From Gemmatimonadota bacterium (GTDB lineage: Bacteria; Gemmatimonadota; Gemmatimonadetes; Gemmatimonadales; Gemmatimonadaceae), in contig JAPLKU010000014.1 of the NCBI GenBank assembly GCA_026387935.1, positions 62,001-126,000 on the forward strand: a DNA stretch of 64,000 nucleotides. The letters are read 5' to 3'. The notes under the pieces are model-generated. The model had not been told where the DNA came from. It saw only the letters and a list, made by a program, of their open reading frames with translations, and made no database searches. Each line of letters begins with the position of its first letter. The first letter of the stretch is position 1. Shown in pieces: positions 25,901 through 34,432 of this stretch. A program made the translations under genes and the position numbers.

Positions 25901-26212
25901 AAGGACAGCAGCGAGATCGAACGTATGCCCAATCGGAAGGACGTCTCCGTTGCCGGGCTCGTCGTTATTCGCCAGCGGCCGCATACGGCGAATGGGGTGC
26001 TCTTCCTGTTACTGGAGGATGAGCATGGGTTCATCAACGTCGTGGTGAAGAAGGACGACGTGGAGCCCAATGAAGACATCGTGAAGCGCGCGCAGTTCGT
26101 GCTCGTGCACGGCTACATCGGCCGTGAGGGCAACGCGCTTTCCATCGTCGGGCGGCAGTACGAGGCGATCGAGGCTGAGTCGCTCACCCAACAGTCGCGG
26201 GACTTCAAGTAA
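22979..26212 (+). CDS. dnaE2: Error-prone DNA polymerase DnaE2
   Basis: A 1077-residue C-family polymerase of the length usual for DnaE2. The PHP domain starts [22 protein letters not shown], but the metal motif usually read TDHDG is TDTAD ([10 protein letters not shown]), a departure from most relatives. The polymerase core has [17 protein letters not shown], the catalytic aspartates in [16 protein letters not shown], and [25 protein letters not shown]. A C-terminal OB-fold region follows ([15 protein letters not shown]). It inserts bases opposite lesions together with ImuA and ImuB. The ATG at 22979 agrees with the promoter; the frame is open further upstream but lies antisense to the amidase. 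Confidence 0.95.
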   Translation: [1077 protein letters not shown]

Positions 26213-26262
26213 CGAACGAGGCGACCCAGCTGCCCGCGTGCGGGCGCGATAGCTTCCGGGTG

Positions 26263-26823
26263 ATGAAACACACCTGCCGCCTCGCGCTCTTGGCCCTCGC
26301 CGGGTCCTGCCTCACGTCCGGCATCGGCGCACAACAGGCGCCGCCGTCGAGATCGGCAAAGTCGCCTGCGGCAGCAACGGCGGAGAAACCGCCTGCCCCT
26401 GCCGACACCGGCCTCGTCTTCGGCACCTTCGTGTCGTCTCGGCTCGACGGCAAGAAACTCCCCGTGACCGATCTCGCGACTGACGATCAGGGCGTGCAGT
26501 ACGTGATCGAGTTTGCCGAGCTCCAGTTGACCGTGAAGCGGAACGGAGAGTTCCGCGCCGCGCTGCGCTACCGACAGACCCTCGCCGCGAAGGGGCAGAA
26601 AACCAGTTCCGAGCCGCTGCAGCGAATGACCGTGTTCGGAACATGGACCCGCGACGGCGTCACTATCCGATTTGTACCCGACCCAAAGCGTGGCGGCGAT
26701 GGCCTGCGGATCCTTGGCGGCACTGTCGCCGGGAAGACCATCACCGTGCCGTTTGACTACCAGAACGGACGCGTGTCGCGTCGCGCGAACGTCATTCTCG
26801 TGTACGACCCACGCATCATCTAG
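26263..26823 (+). CDS. Hypothetical secreted protein
   Basis: A 186-residue protein with a signal peptide ending G-I-G-A-Q (about residue 24), then an Ala/Pro/Lys linker and a compact domain with beta-rich composition. I do not recognise the family. A GTG three bases upstream (26260) could also serve. TAGCTT at 26250-26255 stands 7 bases before the ATG, so this gene may have a near-leaderless mRNA of its own. It follows dnaE2 by 50 bases and precedes the M28 peptidase by 14 bases, with which it probably forms an operon. Confidence 0.7.
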   Translation: MKHTCRLALLALAGSCLTSGIGAQQAPPSRSAKSPAAATAEKPPAPADTGLVFGTFVSSRLDGKKLPVTDLATDDQGVQYVIEFAELQLTVKRNGEFRAALRYRQTLAAKGQKTSSEPLQRMTVFGTWTRDGVTIRFVPDPKRGGDGLRILGGTVAGKTITVPFDYQNGRVSRRANVILVYDPRII

Positions 26824-26837
26824 GCCTCGTCTCCTCC

Positions 26838-28622
26838 ATGCGCATCACACCGATCGTCTTCACGGCGCTCGCCTGCCTCTCCATGTCGCCTCGCCGTGTA
26901 TCAGCGCAGGCGCAGAAGGCCGCGGCGGCCACCGTAGTCCGTTCGCCCATCGCCGACCATGAGTTCGCCGCGGTTCGCCCGCTGTTCTCCGGCATGCGCG
27001 CGAAAGAAACGGTAGCCTTCATGGACAAATTCGTGCGCTGGCCTGGCAACCCGGGCTTCGACTCGAGCGCCCTCCATGTTGCCGCGCGACTGGCTGCGGC
27101 TGGCTACGTCGAGCAGTCCGCCGCAAAACCGAGTGATCGACTGACCTACCGCATCGAGAAGTATCCGATGACGACAGCGGCGTGGGAGCCACTCGATGCA
27201 ACCGTGCGCATCGCCGGCGGTGCCGGCAAGGCCGGCGCGCCGATTCTCGCGTTCGCCACCAACCGCAACATGCTGGCATCGAATTCATTCTCTACCGCGC
27301 CGGGCGGCATGGACGCCGAGCTCGTGAAGGTCGACGCCGTGACACCGGCCGCCCTCGATGCGGCGAATGTCGCGGGAAAAATCGTCGTCGCCGATGGACG
27401 CATCGGGCAGCTCTTCACAGAAGCGGTCGTAAAGCGCGGTGCTGCCGGCGTCATGGCCTACGCAATGCCCGCCTACACGCAGCCCGAAAAGAACACGCAC
27501 TCGATTCAGTTTTCCAGCATCGGCTTCGACAGCAGCAAGAAGGGCTGGGGCATCATTTTGTCATTCGATGCGCGCCGCCAACTCAACGCCGCGCTCGCCG
27601 CCGGGCCGGTGCGTCTTCACGTCGAAACGAAATCACACTTCGTCAATCCGGCCACCGAACTCGCGATCGTCGCCGAGGTCCGCGGAAGCGCGAAGCCCGA
27701 CGAGCGCTTCGTCTACAGCTCGCATATCCAGGAACCCGGCGCCAATGATGACGCCTCGGGCGTCGGCGCGCTGACCGAAGCCGCCCGGACCCTCGCCGAG
27801 CTGGTGAAGACCGGTCGCGCCGATCCCAAGCGCACGATCACGATGCTCTGGGGACAGGAGATCCGCGTCACCGATCGCTACCTCAAGCAGGACCAGGAGC
27901 GCCTCAAAGGCGTTCGGTGGGGCATCAGCCTCGACATGGTCGGCGAAGACACACAGAAGACCGGGGGAACATTCCTGATCGAGAAAATGCCCGACCCCTC
28001 CGCCCTCTGGACGCGCGGCGAGGACAAACACACCGAGTGGGGCGGACGCGCACTTGAAGAGAGCGCGATGACGCCGCACTACTTCAACGATTTCCTGCTT
28101 GCCCGGTGTCTTGAGCTGGGCGCCGCAACGGGTTGGGTGGTCAAGACCAACCCGTTCGAAGGAGGCAGTGACCACACGGCATACCTCAACAATGGAAAGC
28201 CGGGCGTCCTCTTCTGGCACTTCACGGACCAGTTCTATCACACCGACGGCGACCGCATCGAGATGGTCTCGTCGACCACGCTGCAAAACGCCGGCACGGC
28301 CGCGTTAGTCAGCGGCCTCATCCTCGCGTCAGCTGACGGCAACAAGGCGCGCGCGATCATTGCCGAACTCGAACGAGCCGCGCTCGCGCGCCTGGAAGTG
28401 GAAGCGACCCTTGGCCGCGAAGCCATCGCCAAGGGTGGCGACCAGACGAAGGAGCGTCACATCATCGACGTGTGGAGCACGTGGTACGTCGGCGCGCTCA
28501 ACTCGACAACGGATATCGAACTCGGCGGGTCCAGCGCGCAGACGACCGCTGCCATCACCAAGTCCGTCGCGGCGGTACAGGCGCGGACGCAGTCGCTCAT
28601 CAAGCGCCTGACGGCCGAATAG
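26838..28622 (+). CDS. Secreted M28 family metallopeptidase with PA domain
   Basis: A 594-residue protein with a signal peptide ending V-S-A-Q. Residues about 130-260 form a protease-associated (PA) domain (VAGKIVVADGRIG, RGAAGVMAYAMP). The M28 zinc ligands follow: H296 in SSHIQEPGANDDASG with the Asp of GANDD, the general base E341 in LWGQEI, an Asp in GISLDMVGED (D366) and the last His in GGSDHTAYLN. M28 enzymes are aminopeptidases or carboxypeptidases using two zinc ions. It probably degrades peptides in the periplasm or medium. The polymer substrate is unknown. Confidence 0.9.
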   Translation: MRITPIVFTALACLSMSPRRVSAQAQKAAAATVVRSPIADHEFAAVRPLFSGMRAKETVAFMDKFVRWPGNPGFDSSALHVAARLAAAGYVEQSAAKPSDRLTYRIEKYPMTTAAWEPLDATVRIAGGAGKAGAPILAFATNRNMLASNSFSTAPGGMDAELVKVDAVTPAALDAANVAGKIVVADGRIGQLFTEAVVKRGAAGVMAYAMPAYTQPEKNTHSIQFSSIGFDSSKKGWGIILSFDARRQLNAALAAGPVRLHVETKSHFVNPATELAIVAEVRGSAKPDERFVYSSHIQEPGANDDASGVGALTEAARTLAELVKTGRADPKRTITMLWGQEIRVTDRYLKQDQERLKGVRWGISLDMVGEDTQKTGGTFLIEKMPDPSALWTRGEDKHTEWGGRALEESAMTPHYFNDFLLARCLELGAATGWVVKTNPFEGGSDHTAYLNNGKPGVLFWHFTDQFYHTDGDRIEMVSSTTLQNAGTAALVSGLILASADGNKARAIIAELERAALARLEVEATLGREAIAKGGDQTKERHIIDVWSTWYVGALNSTTDIELGGSSAQTTAAITKSVAAVQARTQSLIKRLTAE

Positions 28623-28638
28623 ACAGATCCGGTTGCGG

Positions 28639-28660
28639 TGTTCGCACGCGACAGCGAACA
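28639..28660. repeat. Inverted repeat TGTTCGC-N8-GCGAACA
   Basis: A perfect 7-bp inverted repeat with an 8-base spacer, 17 bases after the M28 peptidase stop. It could be a weak terminator hairpin or a protein binding site; no T-run follows. Nothing else is recognised in the 147-base gap except the tandem CCGTCAGG and CCGGCGTG duplications at about 28730-28766. Confidence 0.35.
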
Positions 28661-28769
28661 TTACGCGCGTCATGAATTCACTCATGCGTGAACCTCCCCG
28701 GCTGCCAGTCGGGAAGCCAGGCGAGCCGTCAGGCCGTCAGGCCGGCGTGCCGGCCGGCGTGCCGGGCGC

Positions 28770-29459
28770 GTGACGGCGCTGGCTCCGCTGGCTCCGCTGG
28801 CTCCGCTGGCTCCGCTGGTTGCGCTTGCTGCACTCGCCGCGGTCGGCAGCGCCTGCGCAGCGCCGGTGACCAGTAAACCCGCGGTCGCCGTCGGCACGGA
28901 CGCGGCGGCCCCCGACAGTTTCACGGTGCGCTTTCTGAGTTCGCGCGGCGCCTTCGACGTACGCGTCCATCGCGACTGGGCACCCAGAGGCGCAGACCGC
29001 ATCTACTCGCTCGCCCGCGCTCGATATTTTGACGGCGTCCGGTTTTTCCGGGTGGTGCCTGGATTCGTCGCCCAGTTCGGACTCAGTGGCGACACGGCGG
29101 TCACGCGCGCGTGGCGTGGCACGCGGATCCCGGATGACACGGCGCGGAAGAGTAACGTGCGCGGCACTCTGTCATTCGCCGCCGGCGGTGCGAACACGCG
29201 CACCACGCAGCTCTTCATCAACTTCGGCGACAACTCCCGCCTCGACACGCTGCGGTTCGCCGTGTTCGGGCAGGTCACTGCTGGCATGGACGCGGTGGTC
29301 GATTCCCTCTACAAGGGGTACGGAGAGGCTGCGCCGCGCGGCCAGGGCCCCAGCCAGGACAGTATTGGGCGACAAGGCAACGCCTACCTGATCCGCGGGT
29401 ATCCCAAGCTCGACCATGTGATTTCCGCCCGCATTGTTCAGGAATGGAAACACCGGTAG
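28770..29459 (+). CDS. Peptidyl-prolyl cis-trans isomerase, cyclophilin type, secreted (copy 1)
   Basis: A 229-residue cyclophilin-family PPIase. The domain is recognised by RYFDGVRFFRVVPGFVAQFGLSGD, RGTLSFAAGGANTRTTQLFINFGDN and a closing VFGQVTAGMDAV. The N-terminus is a hydrophobic leader built from a tandem LAP tripeptide repeat and ends G-S-A-C, a lipobox-like site, so the product is probably an envelope lipoprotein that helps fold exported proteins. The start is GTG at 28770; the tandem DNA repeat begins three codons later. A second, closely related gene follows 45 bases downstream. Confidence 0.85.
   Translation: MTALAPLAPLAPLAPLVALAALAAVGSACAAPVTSKPAVAVGTDAAAPDSFTVRFLSSRGAFDVRVHRDWAPRGADRIYSLARARYFDGVRFFRVVPGFVAQFGLSGDTAVTRAWRGTRIPDDTARKSNVRGTLSFAAGGANTRTTQLFINFGDNSRLDTLRFAVFGQVTAGMDAVVDSLYKGYGEAAPRGQGPSQDSIGRQGNAYLIRGYPKLDHVISARIVQEWKHR
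28779..28823 (+). repeat. Tandem 9-bp repeat coding for a signal peptide
   Basis: CTGGCTCCG is present four times without change (28779-28814), then once as CTGGTTGCG (28815-28823). In frame it codes L-A-P units that form the hydrophobic core of the leader of the first cyclophilin. Changes in copy number would keep the frame and alter leader length. Confidence 0.9.
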
Positions 29460-29504
29460 CACCTCTATATTCACTCACGACAACCTTTCTCGCTTCGATC
29501 CACC

Positions 29505-30134
29505 ATGACCATCCGACTTCGCCTCTTCGCCATCCTCTTCGTTGCCGTCGCATCGGCGTCGGCGCAAGATCTCACCAAGCCTGACGCCGCGAAGGTGGCT
29601 GCGGTCGGGCCGGACAGCTTCAATGTCACGTTCACGACAACCAAAGGTGAGTTTGTTGTCCGGGTCCGTCGCGTCTGGTCGCCGAAGGCTGCGGATCGGC
29701 TCTATTACCTGTTCAATGCCAAGTACTACGACGGCGTCGTGTTCTACCGCGTTGTGCCGGGCTTCATGGCGCAGTTTGGATTCAATGGCGACCCGAAAGT
29801 CTCGGCCGCCTGGTTCAGCCGCACCATTCCCGATGAACCCGTGCGCGTCAGCAACTCGCGCGGCACGATGTCATTTGCTGCGCGCGGGCCGAACACCCGT
29901 ACCACGCAGCTCTTCATCAACTTCGCGGCCAACGCACAGCTGGACGGCATGAAGTTCGCCCCGGTGGCCACCGTGATCAGCGGCATGAGCGTTGTCGATT
30001 TGCTCTACAAGGGTTACGGGGAAGCGCCGGACCAGGGCATGATCTCGAAGAGCGGCAACGCCTACCTCAAGAAGGCGTTTCCCAAGCTCGACGCGATCCT
30101 TACGGCGCGGGTCAGCCAGGAGTGGAAGAAGTGA
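29505..30134 (+). CDS. Peptidyl-prolyl cis-trans isomerase, cyclophilin type, secreted (copy 2)
   Basis: A 209-residue cyclophilin with a conventional signal peptide (MTIRLRLFAILFVAVASASAQ). The core motifs are KYYDGVVFYRVVPGFMAQFG, RGTMSFAARGPNTRTTQLFIN and GMSVVDLLYKGYGEAPDQG. It resembles the preceding gene along its whole length (shared GPNTRTTQ/GANTRTTQ, LYKGYGEA, PKLD, QEW-K ends), so the pair arose by tandem duplication. Catalysis is proline isomerisation in the periplasm. The stop overlaps the DUF485 gene (GTGA). TATATT at about 29465 may be its -10. Confidence 0.88.
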   Translation: MTIRLRLFAILFVAVASASAQDLTKPDAAKVAAVGPDSFNVTFTTTKGEFVVRVRRVWSPKAADRLYYLFNAKYYDGVVFYRVVPGFMAQFGFNGDPKVSAAWFSRTIPDEPVRVSNSRGTMSFAARGPNTRTTQLFINFAANAQLDGMKFAPVATVISGMSVVDLLYKGYGEAPDQGMISKSGNAYLKKAFPKLDAILTARVSQEWKK

Positions 30135-30400
30135 GTTCGCATGCGCTGCATGTCCGGCGCTGGCGCATTGCGATTGTGCTCACGGCACTCGTCGCGATCG
30201 TCTACTTCGGATTCATCCTGCTGATCGCGTATCACAAGGAACTCATGGGCACACTCCTGAATCCCGGGCTCTCCGTCGGCATTCTCCTCGGGGCGCTGGT
30301 TATCGTCGCGTCGTGGACGCTCACCTGGTTCTATGTGCGATGGGCCAACACGAAGTACGATGACGCGCTCGCCGAAATCAACCGGAACGAAGCGCGATGA
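30131..30400 (+). CDS. DUF485 inner-membrane protein (YjcH type)
   Basis: An 89-residue protein with two membrane helices (about residues 10-33 and 46-66), the layout of DUF485/YjcH proteins. In many bacteria such genes precede the acetate symporter gene actP, as here. Its role is not established but is linked to the transporter. The GTG at 30131 overlaps the cyclophilin stop by 4 nt and has AGGAG upstream; its stop overlaps actP as ATGA. Confidence 0.82.
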   Translation: MSSHALHVRRWRIAIVLTALVAIVYFGFILLIAYHKELMGTLLNPGLSVGILLGALVIVASWTLTWFYVRWANTKYDDALAEINRNEAR

Positions 30401-31989
30401 TGACGCCTGTCGGGTTTCTCACGCAAGCGGCGACGGCGCAGGTTGCGGCGCCAACCACCGCCATCGGCGAACCGAACACGGTGGCGATGGCATTCTTCTT
30501 TGCTTTTATCTCCATTACGCTCGGTATCACCTACTGGGCAGCGCGGAAGACAAAGAGCGCTGAGCACTTCTACGCGGCCGGACGCACCGTCACCGCAGGC
30601 CAGAACGGATGGGCGCTCGCCGGCGACTACATGAGCGCCGCAAGTTTTCTGGGCATTGCCGGACTCGTCGCCACCAGCGGATTCGATGGACTGATCTATT
30701 CCACGGGCTGGCTCGTCGGTTGGCCGATCGTGCTCTTCCTGATCGCGGAACCCCTGCGCAACCTCGGGAAGTTCACGTTCGCGGACGTCGTGGCGACGCG
30801 ACTCCAGCAGACACCGGTACGACTGGCGGCCGCACTCGGGACGCTCTCGACCGTCACGCTCTACCTGATTGCACAGATGGTGGGAGCGGGGACGCTGATC
30901 AAACTGATGTTCGGACTGTCGTATGAGACGGCCGTAGTGATCGTCGGCGCGGCGATGATCGCGTATGTACTCTTTGGCGGCATGCTCGCGACCACGTGGG
31001 TGCAGATCGTGAAGGCCGCGCTGCTCCTCAGCGGCGCCGCGCTGCTCGCGCTCATGGTCCTGCTCAAGTTCCACATGAATCCGATGGAACTGTTCGCGGC
31101 GGCCAGCGCGAAATACGGCGCCGGAGTGCTTGCGCCCGGCAAGCTCGTTGCAAATCCACTCGATACAATTTCGCTCGGCATGGCGCTGATGTTCGGCACC
31201 GCCGGCCTGCCGCACATCCTGATGCGCTTCTACACGGTTCCTGACGCGCGTGCGGCGCGGCGTTCGGTATTCTACGCCACGGGCCTCATCGGCTTCTTCT
31301 ATCTACTGACGTTCATCCTGGGCTTTGGCGCGATGGTGCTTGTCGGGCCCGACGCCATCAAGGCGATCGACAAGGGTGGCAACATGGCCGCGCCGCTCCT
31401 CGCTGAGTTCCTGGGCGGGACACCGTTCCTCGGATTCATCGCCGCGGTCGCATTCGCCACGATTCTCGCCGTGGTCGCCGGCCTGACGCTCTCAGGCGCG
31501 GCGGCCCTCTCGCACGACCTGTGGACCAACGTGGTGCGGAAAGGTCAAGCGCGAGACGGAGAAGAACTCAAAGTGGCTCGCGTGGCCTCGCTCGGCCTCG
31601 GCCTTGTCGCGATCGTCCTCGGCATCCTGTTCAAAGGCCAGAACGTCGCGTTCATGGTCGGGCTCGCATTCGCTATCGCCGCGAGCGCGAATTTCCCTGC
31701 TCTCGTGCTCTCGATTTTCTGGCGACGCTGCACGACTGCCGGCGCGGTGGCGAGCATGGTGAGCGGGACCTTCGGCACGCTGCTGCTGATCTATCTGTCG
31801 CCGGTCATCCAGGTGGACATTCTCAAAGAAACGAGCGCATGGTTCTCGCTCAGGAATCCAGGAATCGTCACGATTCCCGGGTCGTTCCTCATCGGCATCG
31901 TCGTCTCGCTGCTCACCACGGACAAGGGCGCGCTCGATGCCTGGGACACGTCGGTACACGACATGATCGTGGGCAAGAAGAATCGGTAG
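30397..31989 (+). CDS. actP: Cation/acetate symporter ActP (sodium:solute symporter family)
   Basis: A 530-residue SSF transporter with about 13 membrane helices. Typical segments are FYAAGRTVTAGQNGWALAGDYMSAASFLGIAG, RFYTVPDARAARRSVFYA and AAVAFATILAVVAGLTLSGAAALSHDLW. E. coli ActP (549 residues) brings in acetate and glycolate. The overlap with the DUF485 gene supports the identity. No acetyl-CoA synthetase gene is nearby. The gene ends 3 bases from the convergent DUF5916 gene, with no obvious terminator between them. Confidence 0.9.
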   Translation: MMTPVGFLTQAATAQVAAPTTAIGEPNTVAMAFFFAFISITLGITYWAARKTKSAEHFYAAGRTVTAGQNGWALAGDYMSAASFLGIAGLVATSGFDGLIYSTGWLVGWPIVLFLIAEPLRNLGKFTFADVVATRLQQTPVRLAAALGTLSTVTLYLIAQMVGAGTLIKLMFGLSYETAVVIVGAAMIAYVLFGGMLATTWVQIVKAALLLSGAALLALMVLLKFHMNPMELFAAASAKYGAGVLAPGKLVANPLDTISLGMALMFGTAGLPHILMRFYTVPDARAARRSVFYATGLIGFFYLLTFILGFGAMVLVGPDAIKAIDKGGNMAAPLLAEFLGGTPFLGFIAAVAFATILAVVAGLTLSGAAALSHDLWTNVVRKGQARDGEELKVARVASLGLGLVAIVLGILFKGQNVAFMVGLAFAIAASANFPALVLSIFWRRCTTAGAVASMVSGTFGTLLLIYLSPVIQVDILKETSAWFSLRNPGIVTIPGSFLIGIVVSLLTTDKGALDAWDTSVHDMIVGKKNR

Positions 31990-31992
31990 CCT

Positions 31993-34359
31993 CTAGTACC
32001 GGAACAAATAGCTGAGCTTGAGGAAGAAGGCGTCGTTCGTGCGGTCGAGCCCGCCGAACGAGAACGCCGCCGGCTCGGTCATCTGCGCGTCATAGCCCGC
32101 GTAGAAGACGGTGCCCGGTGTGGGGCGGTACGAGAGCAGGAAATCGGCGCGCACGGCATTGGTCGTTGTGCGCACCGTCTTGACCCACTTGCCTCCACTC
32201 TTCACAAGCAGCGGACCTTCCGTGCGCGTCACGTCGCGCAGGGCATCGCTGTAGTTCGACGCGTACTCGCCAATCACCCGGACGAACAGGTCGCGCGTGA
32301 TCTGGTACTCCATCTTGGTGCGCGGAATCAGCGTCCGAGTGACCCGCGTTCCGTCGGTACGGCGGAAGTAGTCGGTGAACGCCAGCGACTGCGTAATGCG
32401 CAGCTGGTCGGTGGGCCGGATTTCCGCGCTCCCGTTGAGGTACCAGATGTTCGCCTGCGCCCATTCGGCGAAGTTCTCGTCCTGTCCTCCGATACCGGTC
32501 AGCGAGAACGAGATGTACTTCAGTTTCGGACTGGTGAGCGCGAACACCCAGTCTCGATTGAAGATGCGCGGCGTGCCCTTAAAGCCAATCGTATCCTTGG
32601 CCGTCGCCGACCCCGCCCTCGGCACTTCGATCTTGTAGCGCGCTCCGTAAAAACCCGGATCGTATCCGAACGACTCGTAGTAGATGGCCGCGTTCGCGGA
32701 CCACCCGCCCTTGAGCTGTCCCTGAAAGCTGGCGTGGAACTTCTTGTCCCGTGCGTCGCCGGAGTGCAGCCAGTTCTTGTACGTCCAGATCGCATCGTAG
32801 GCCAGTACGTCGATCGAGAACTGCTCGAACGTGGAGCCGCGCGGGTAGAACCAGGTGTAGCGCGGAGCGAGCGTCGCGTGCACCTCCCCGTTTCGCGAGA
32901 GGAATCCCGATTTGGTGAAGAACTGATCGCCGTTGCCGGTGAACGACGATCGGATGCTGAGGTTGCGCCCCGCCCTCGCAAACCGCACGTCCCAAAGCGG
33001 CCCATTGACGGTGGTACCGGCCTGCCGCGTCATACTCCCGGCCAGCTGGTACTGAATCGAGTTGATCGTCTTCCAGACCCAGCGACCGTCCACATCGAGC
33101 ACGCGGTTCCAGTTCGGCCCGTCCGTTCGGTCCGTGTAGGCCATGCCGATGCGTGACTGACGTCCGAGATCGTGCTGTACGCGCAGGATCTTGAAAATGG
33201 GGTGGTCGGCCCTGGACGTCGACGCGCCGGCCATGTCTTCGGCGACGAGCACCGCCACATCGTTGCCCGCGACCTTGCCGGCGAGCTTCAGCGCACCGAG
33301 GGGCTGCACGATGGCCCGGGTGTAGATGAGGTTATTCGGGACGGTAAATTGTTCGCTGCCGTCGAGGAAGAACGGACGTTTTTCGGCGAACGAGACGGTC
33401 CGGCGCGGATCCAGGACCGTCGGCGTGGCGTCGGCCTCGACCTGCGAGAAATCGGGATTCGCCGTCGCGGTGAGCGTCAGGTTGTTCGTGATGCCCCAAC
33501 GCGCCGTCGCTCCGATCGCCGGTGATTTCGAGTTGTACGCCCAGCCTCCGCTCGATACCGGAACGCCTGGAGCGCCTTCGGTGCGCTGCGTCGCTTCCGG
33601 AGTGACGTCCACGACGAGTCCGCGCCGAAGGTCCGTCAAGCCGGCCAGCGACCCGCCCTGGCCAAGGAAGCTCGCGGCCGCGCGCTTCGCGGGAGCCCAG
33701 CTGTCCTCATACCCGGTGTACTGCACCAATCGCGCGATATTGATGTCCCACGATTGCACGTCGACCGACTGATACTTGAGACTCTTGAACGGAACGCGGA
33801 TCTCGACTTCGTAACCGAACTCGGTCAGACGACCCTTCGACTGGAACACATAGTCGGGGCTGAGGTCGGGCGACTCGCGGGCGGCGAGCTGGCCCGTGAA
33901 GCCGCCACCACCCAGCGTCCCTCGCTCCACGATCGTCCCGTCTGCCTGAATACCGAGCGGATTGACCATCAACACCGTCGCCTGCCGACGGTCGTTGAAG
34001 GTGCCGAGCAGAATCTGCACCTGATCCTCGCTGCTGATCTTGTCGCGATCGGCAAGCGTGGCGCGCACCGTTCCCGCGGGCTGGAAGGCGCGTACACCGA
34101 AGTAGATCGCCGTTGGCGAATACCAGATGCGCACCTGGGTCGAGTCGGCCGCCGCGATGCCGTCCTGCGGAGTGAATTGCGAGAAGCCGGAGAGGAGCGC
34201 CGCGCGTTGCCACACCGGCTCGTCAAGCCTGCCGTCGACCGTGATATCGGCTTCCACACGGGGTGGCCGCACCTCGAGCTGCCGTTCCCGCCCGCTATAA
34301 ACAGGTGGCGTGGCGCCCGGTCCCTGCAATAGAGCCGCCAACAGTGCTCCGACGATCAT
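31993..34359 (-). CDS. Carbohydrate-binding family 9-like / DUF5916 outer-membrane protein
   Basis: A 788-residue protein. After a short signal peptide, residues about 28-210 look like a CBM9-type domain (EADITVDGRLDEPVWQRA). The rest is a DUF5916 beta-barrel, with the family stretch RRTVSFAEKRPFFLDGSEQFTVPNNLIYTR, and it ends in LSYLFRY, the aromatic C-terminus expected for an outer-membrane barrel. Proteins of this type are abundant in Gemmatimonadota and Bacteroidota; ligand and role are unknown. ATG 34359 is preceded by GGAGCGGAG. The gap to the SET gene upstream is about 100 bases. Confidence 0.85.
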   Translation of the reverse strand: MIVGALLAALLQGPGATPPVYSGRERQLEVRPPRVEADITVDGRLDEPVWQRAALLSGFSQFTPQDGIAAADSTQVRIWYSPTAIYFGVRAFQPAGTVRATLADRDKISSEDQVQILLGTFNDRRQATVLMVNPLGIQADGTIVERGTLGGGGFTGQLAARESPDLSPDYVFQSKGRLTEFGYEVEIRVPFKSLKYQSVDVQSWDINIARLVQYTGYEDSWAPAKRAAASFLGQGGSLAGLTDLRRGLVVDVTPEATQRTEGAPGVPVSSGGWAYNSKSPAIGATARWGITNNLTLTATANPDFSQVEADATPTVLDPRRTVSFAEKRPFFLDGSEQFTVPNNLIYTRAIVQPLGALKLAGKVAGNDVAVLVAEDMAGASTSRADHPIFKILRVQHDLGRQSRIGMAYTDRTDGPNWNRVLDVDGRWVWKTINSIQYQLAGSMTRQAGTTVNGPLWDVRFARAGRNLSIRSSFTGNGDQFFTKSGFLSRNGEVHATLAPRYTWFYPRGSTFEQFSIDVLAYDAIWTYKNWLHSGDARDKKFHASFQGQLKGGWSANAAIYYESFGYDPGFYGARYKIEVPRAGSATAKDTIGFKGTPRIFNRDWVFALTSPKLKYISFSLTGIGGQDENFAEWAQANIWYLNGSAEIRPTDQLRITQSLAFTDYFRRTDGTRVTRTLIPRTKMEYQITRDLFVRVIGEYASNYSDALRDVTRTEGPLLVKSGGKWVKTVRTTTNAVRADFLLSYRPTPGTVFYAGYDAQMTEPAAFSFGGLDRTNDAFFLKLSYLFRY

Positions 34360-34432
34360 CTCCGCTCCGTGAGGCAGGCGAGTAACGCTAACGTCCGTGC
34401 GCGAACCGATTCCCTGTCCACCACCACGGACC

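Noticed and set aside
28728-28823. Possible CRISPR array
   Set aside because: Repeat units are 8-9 bp, directly tandem and partly coding, with no unique spacers and no cas genes.
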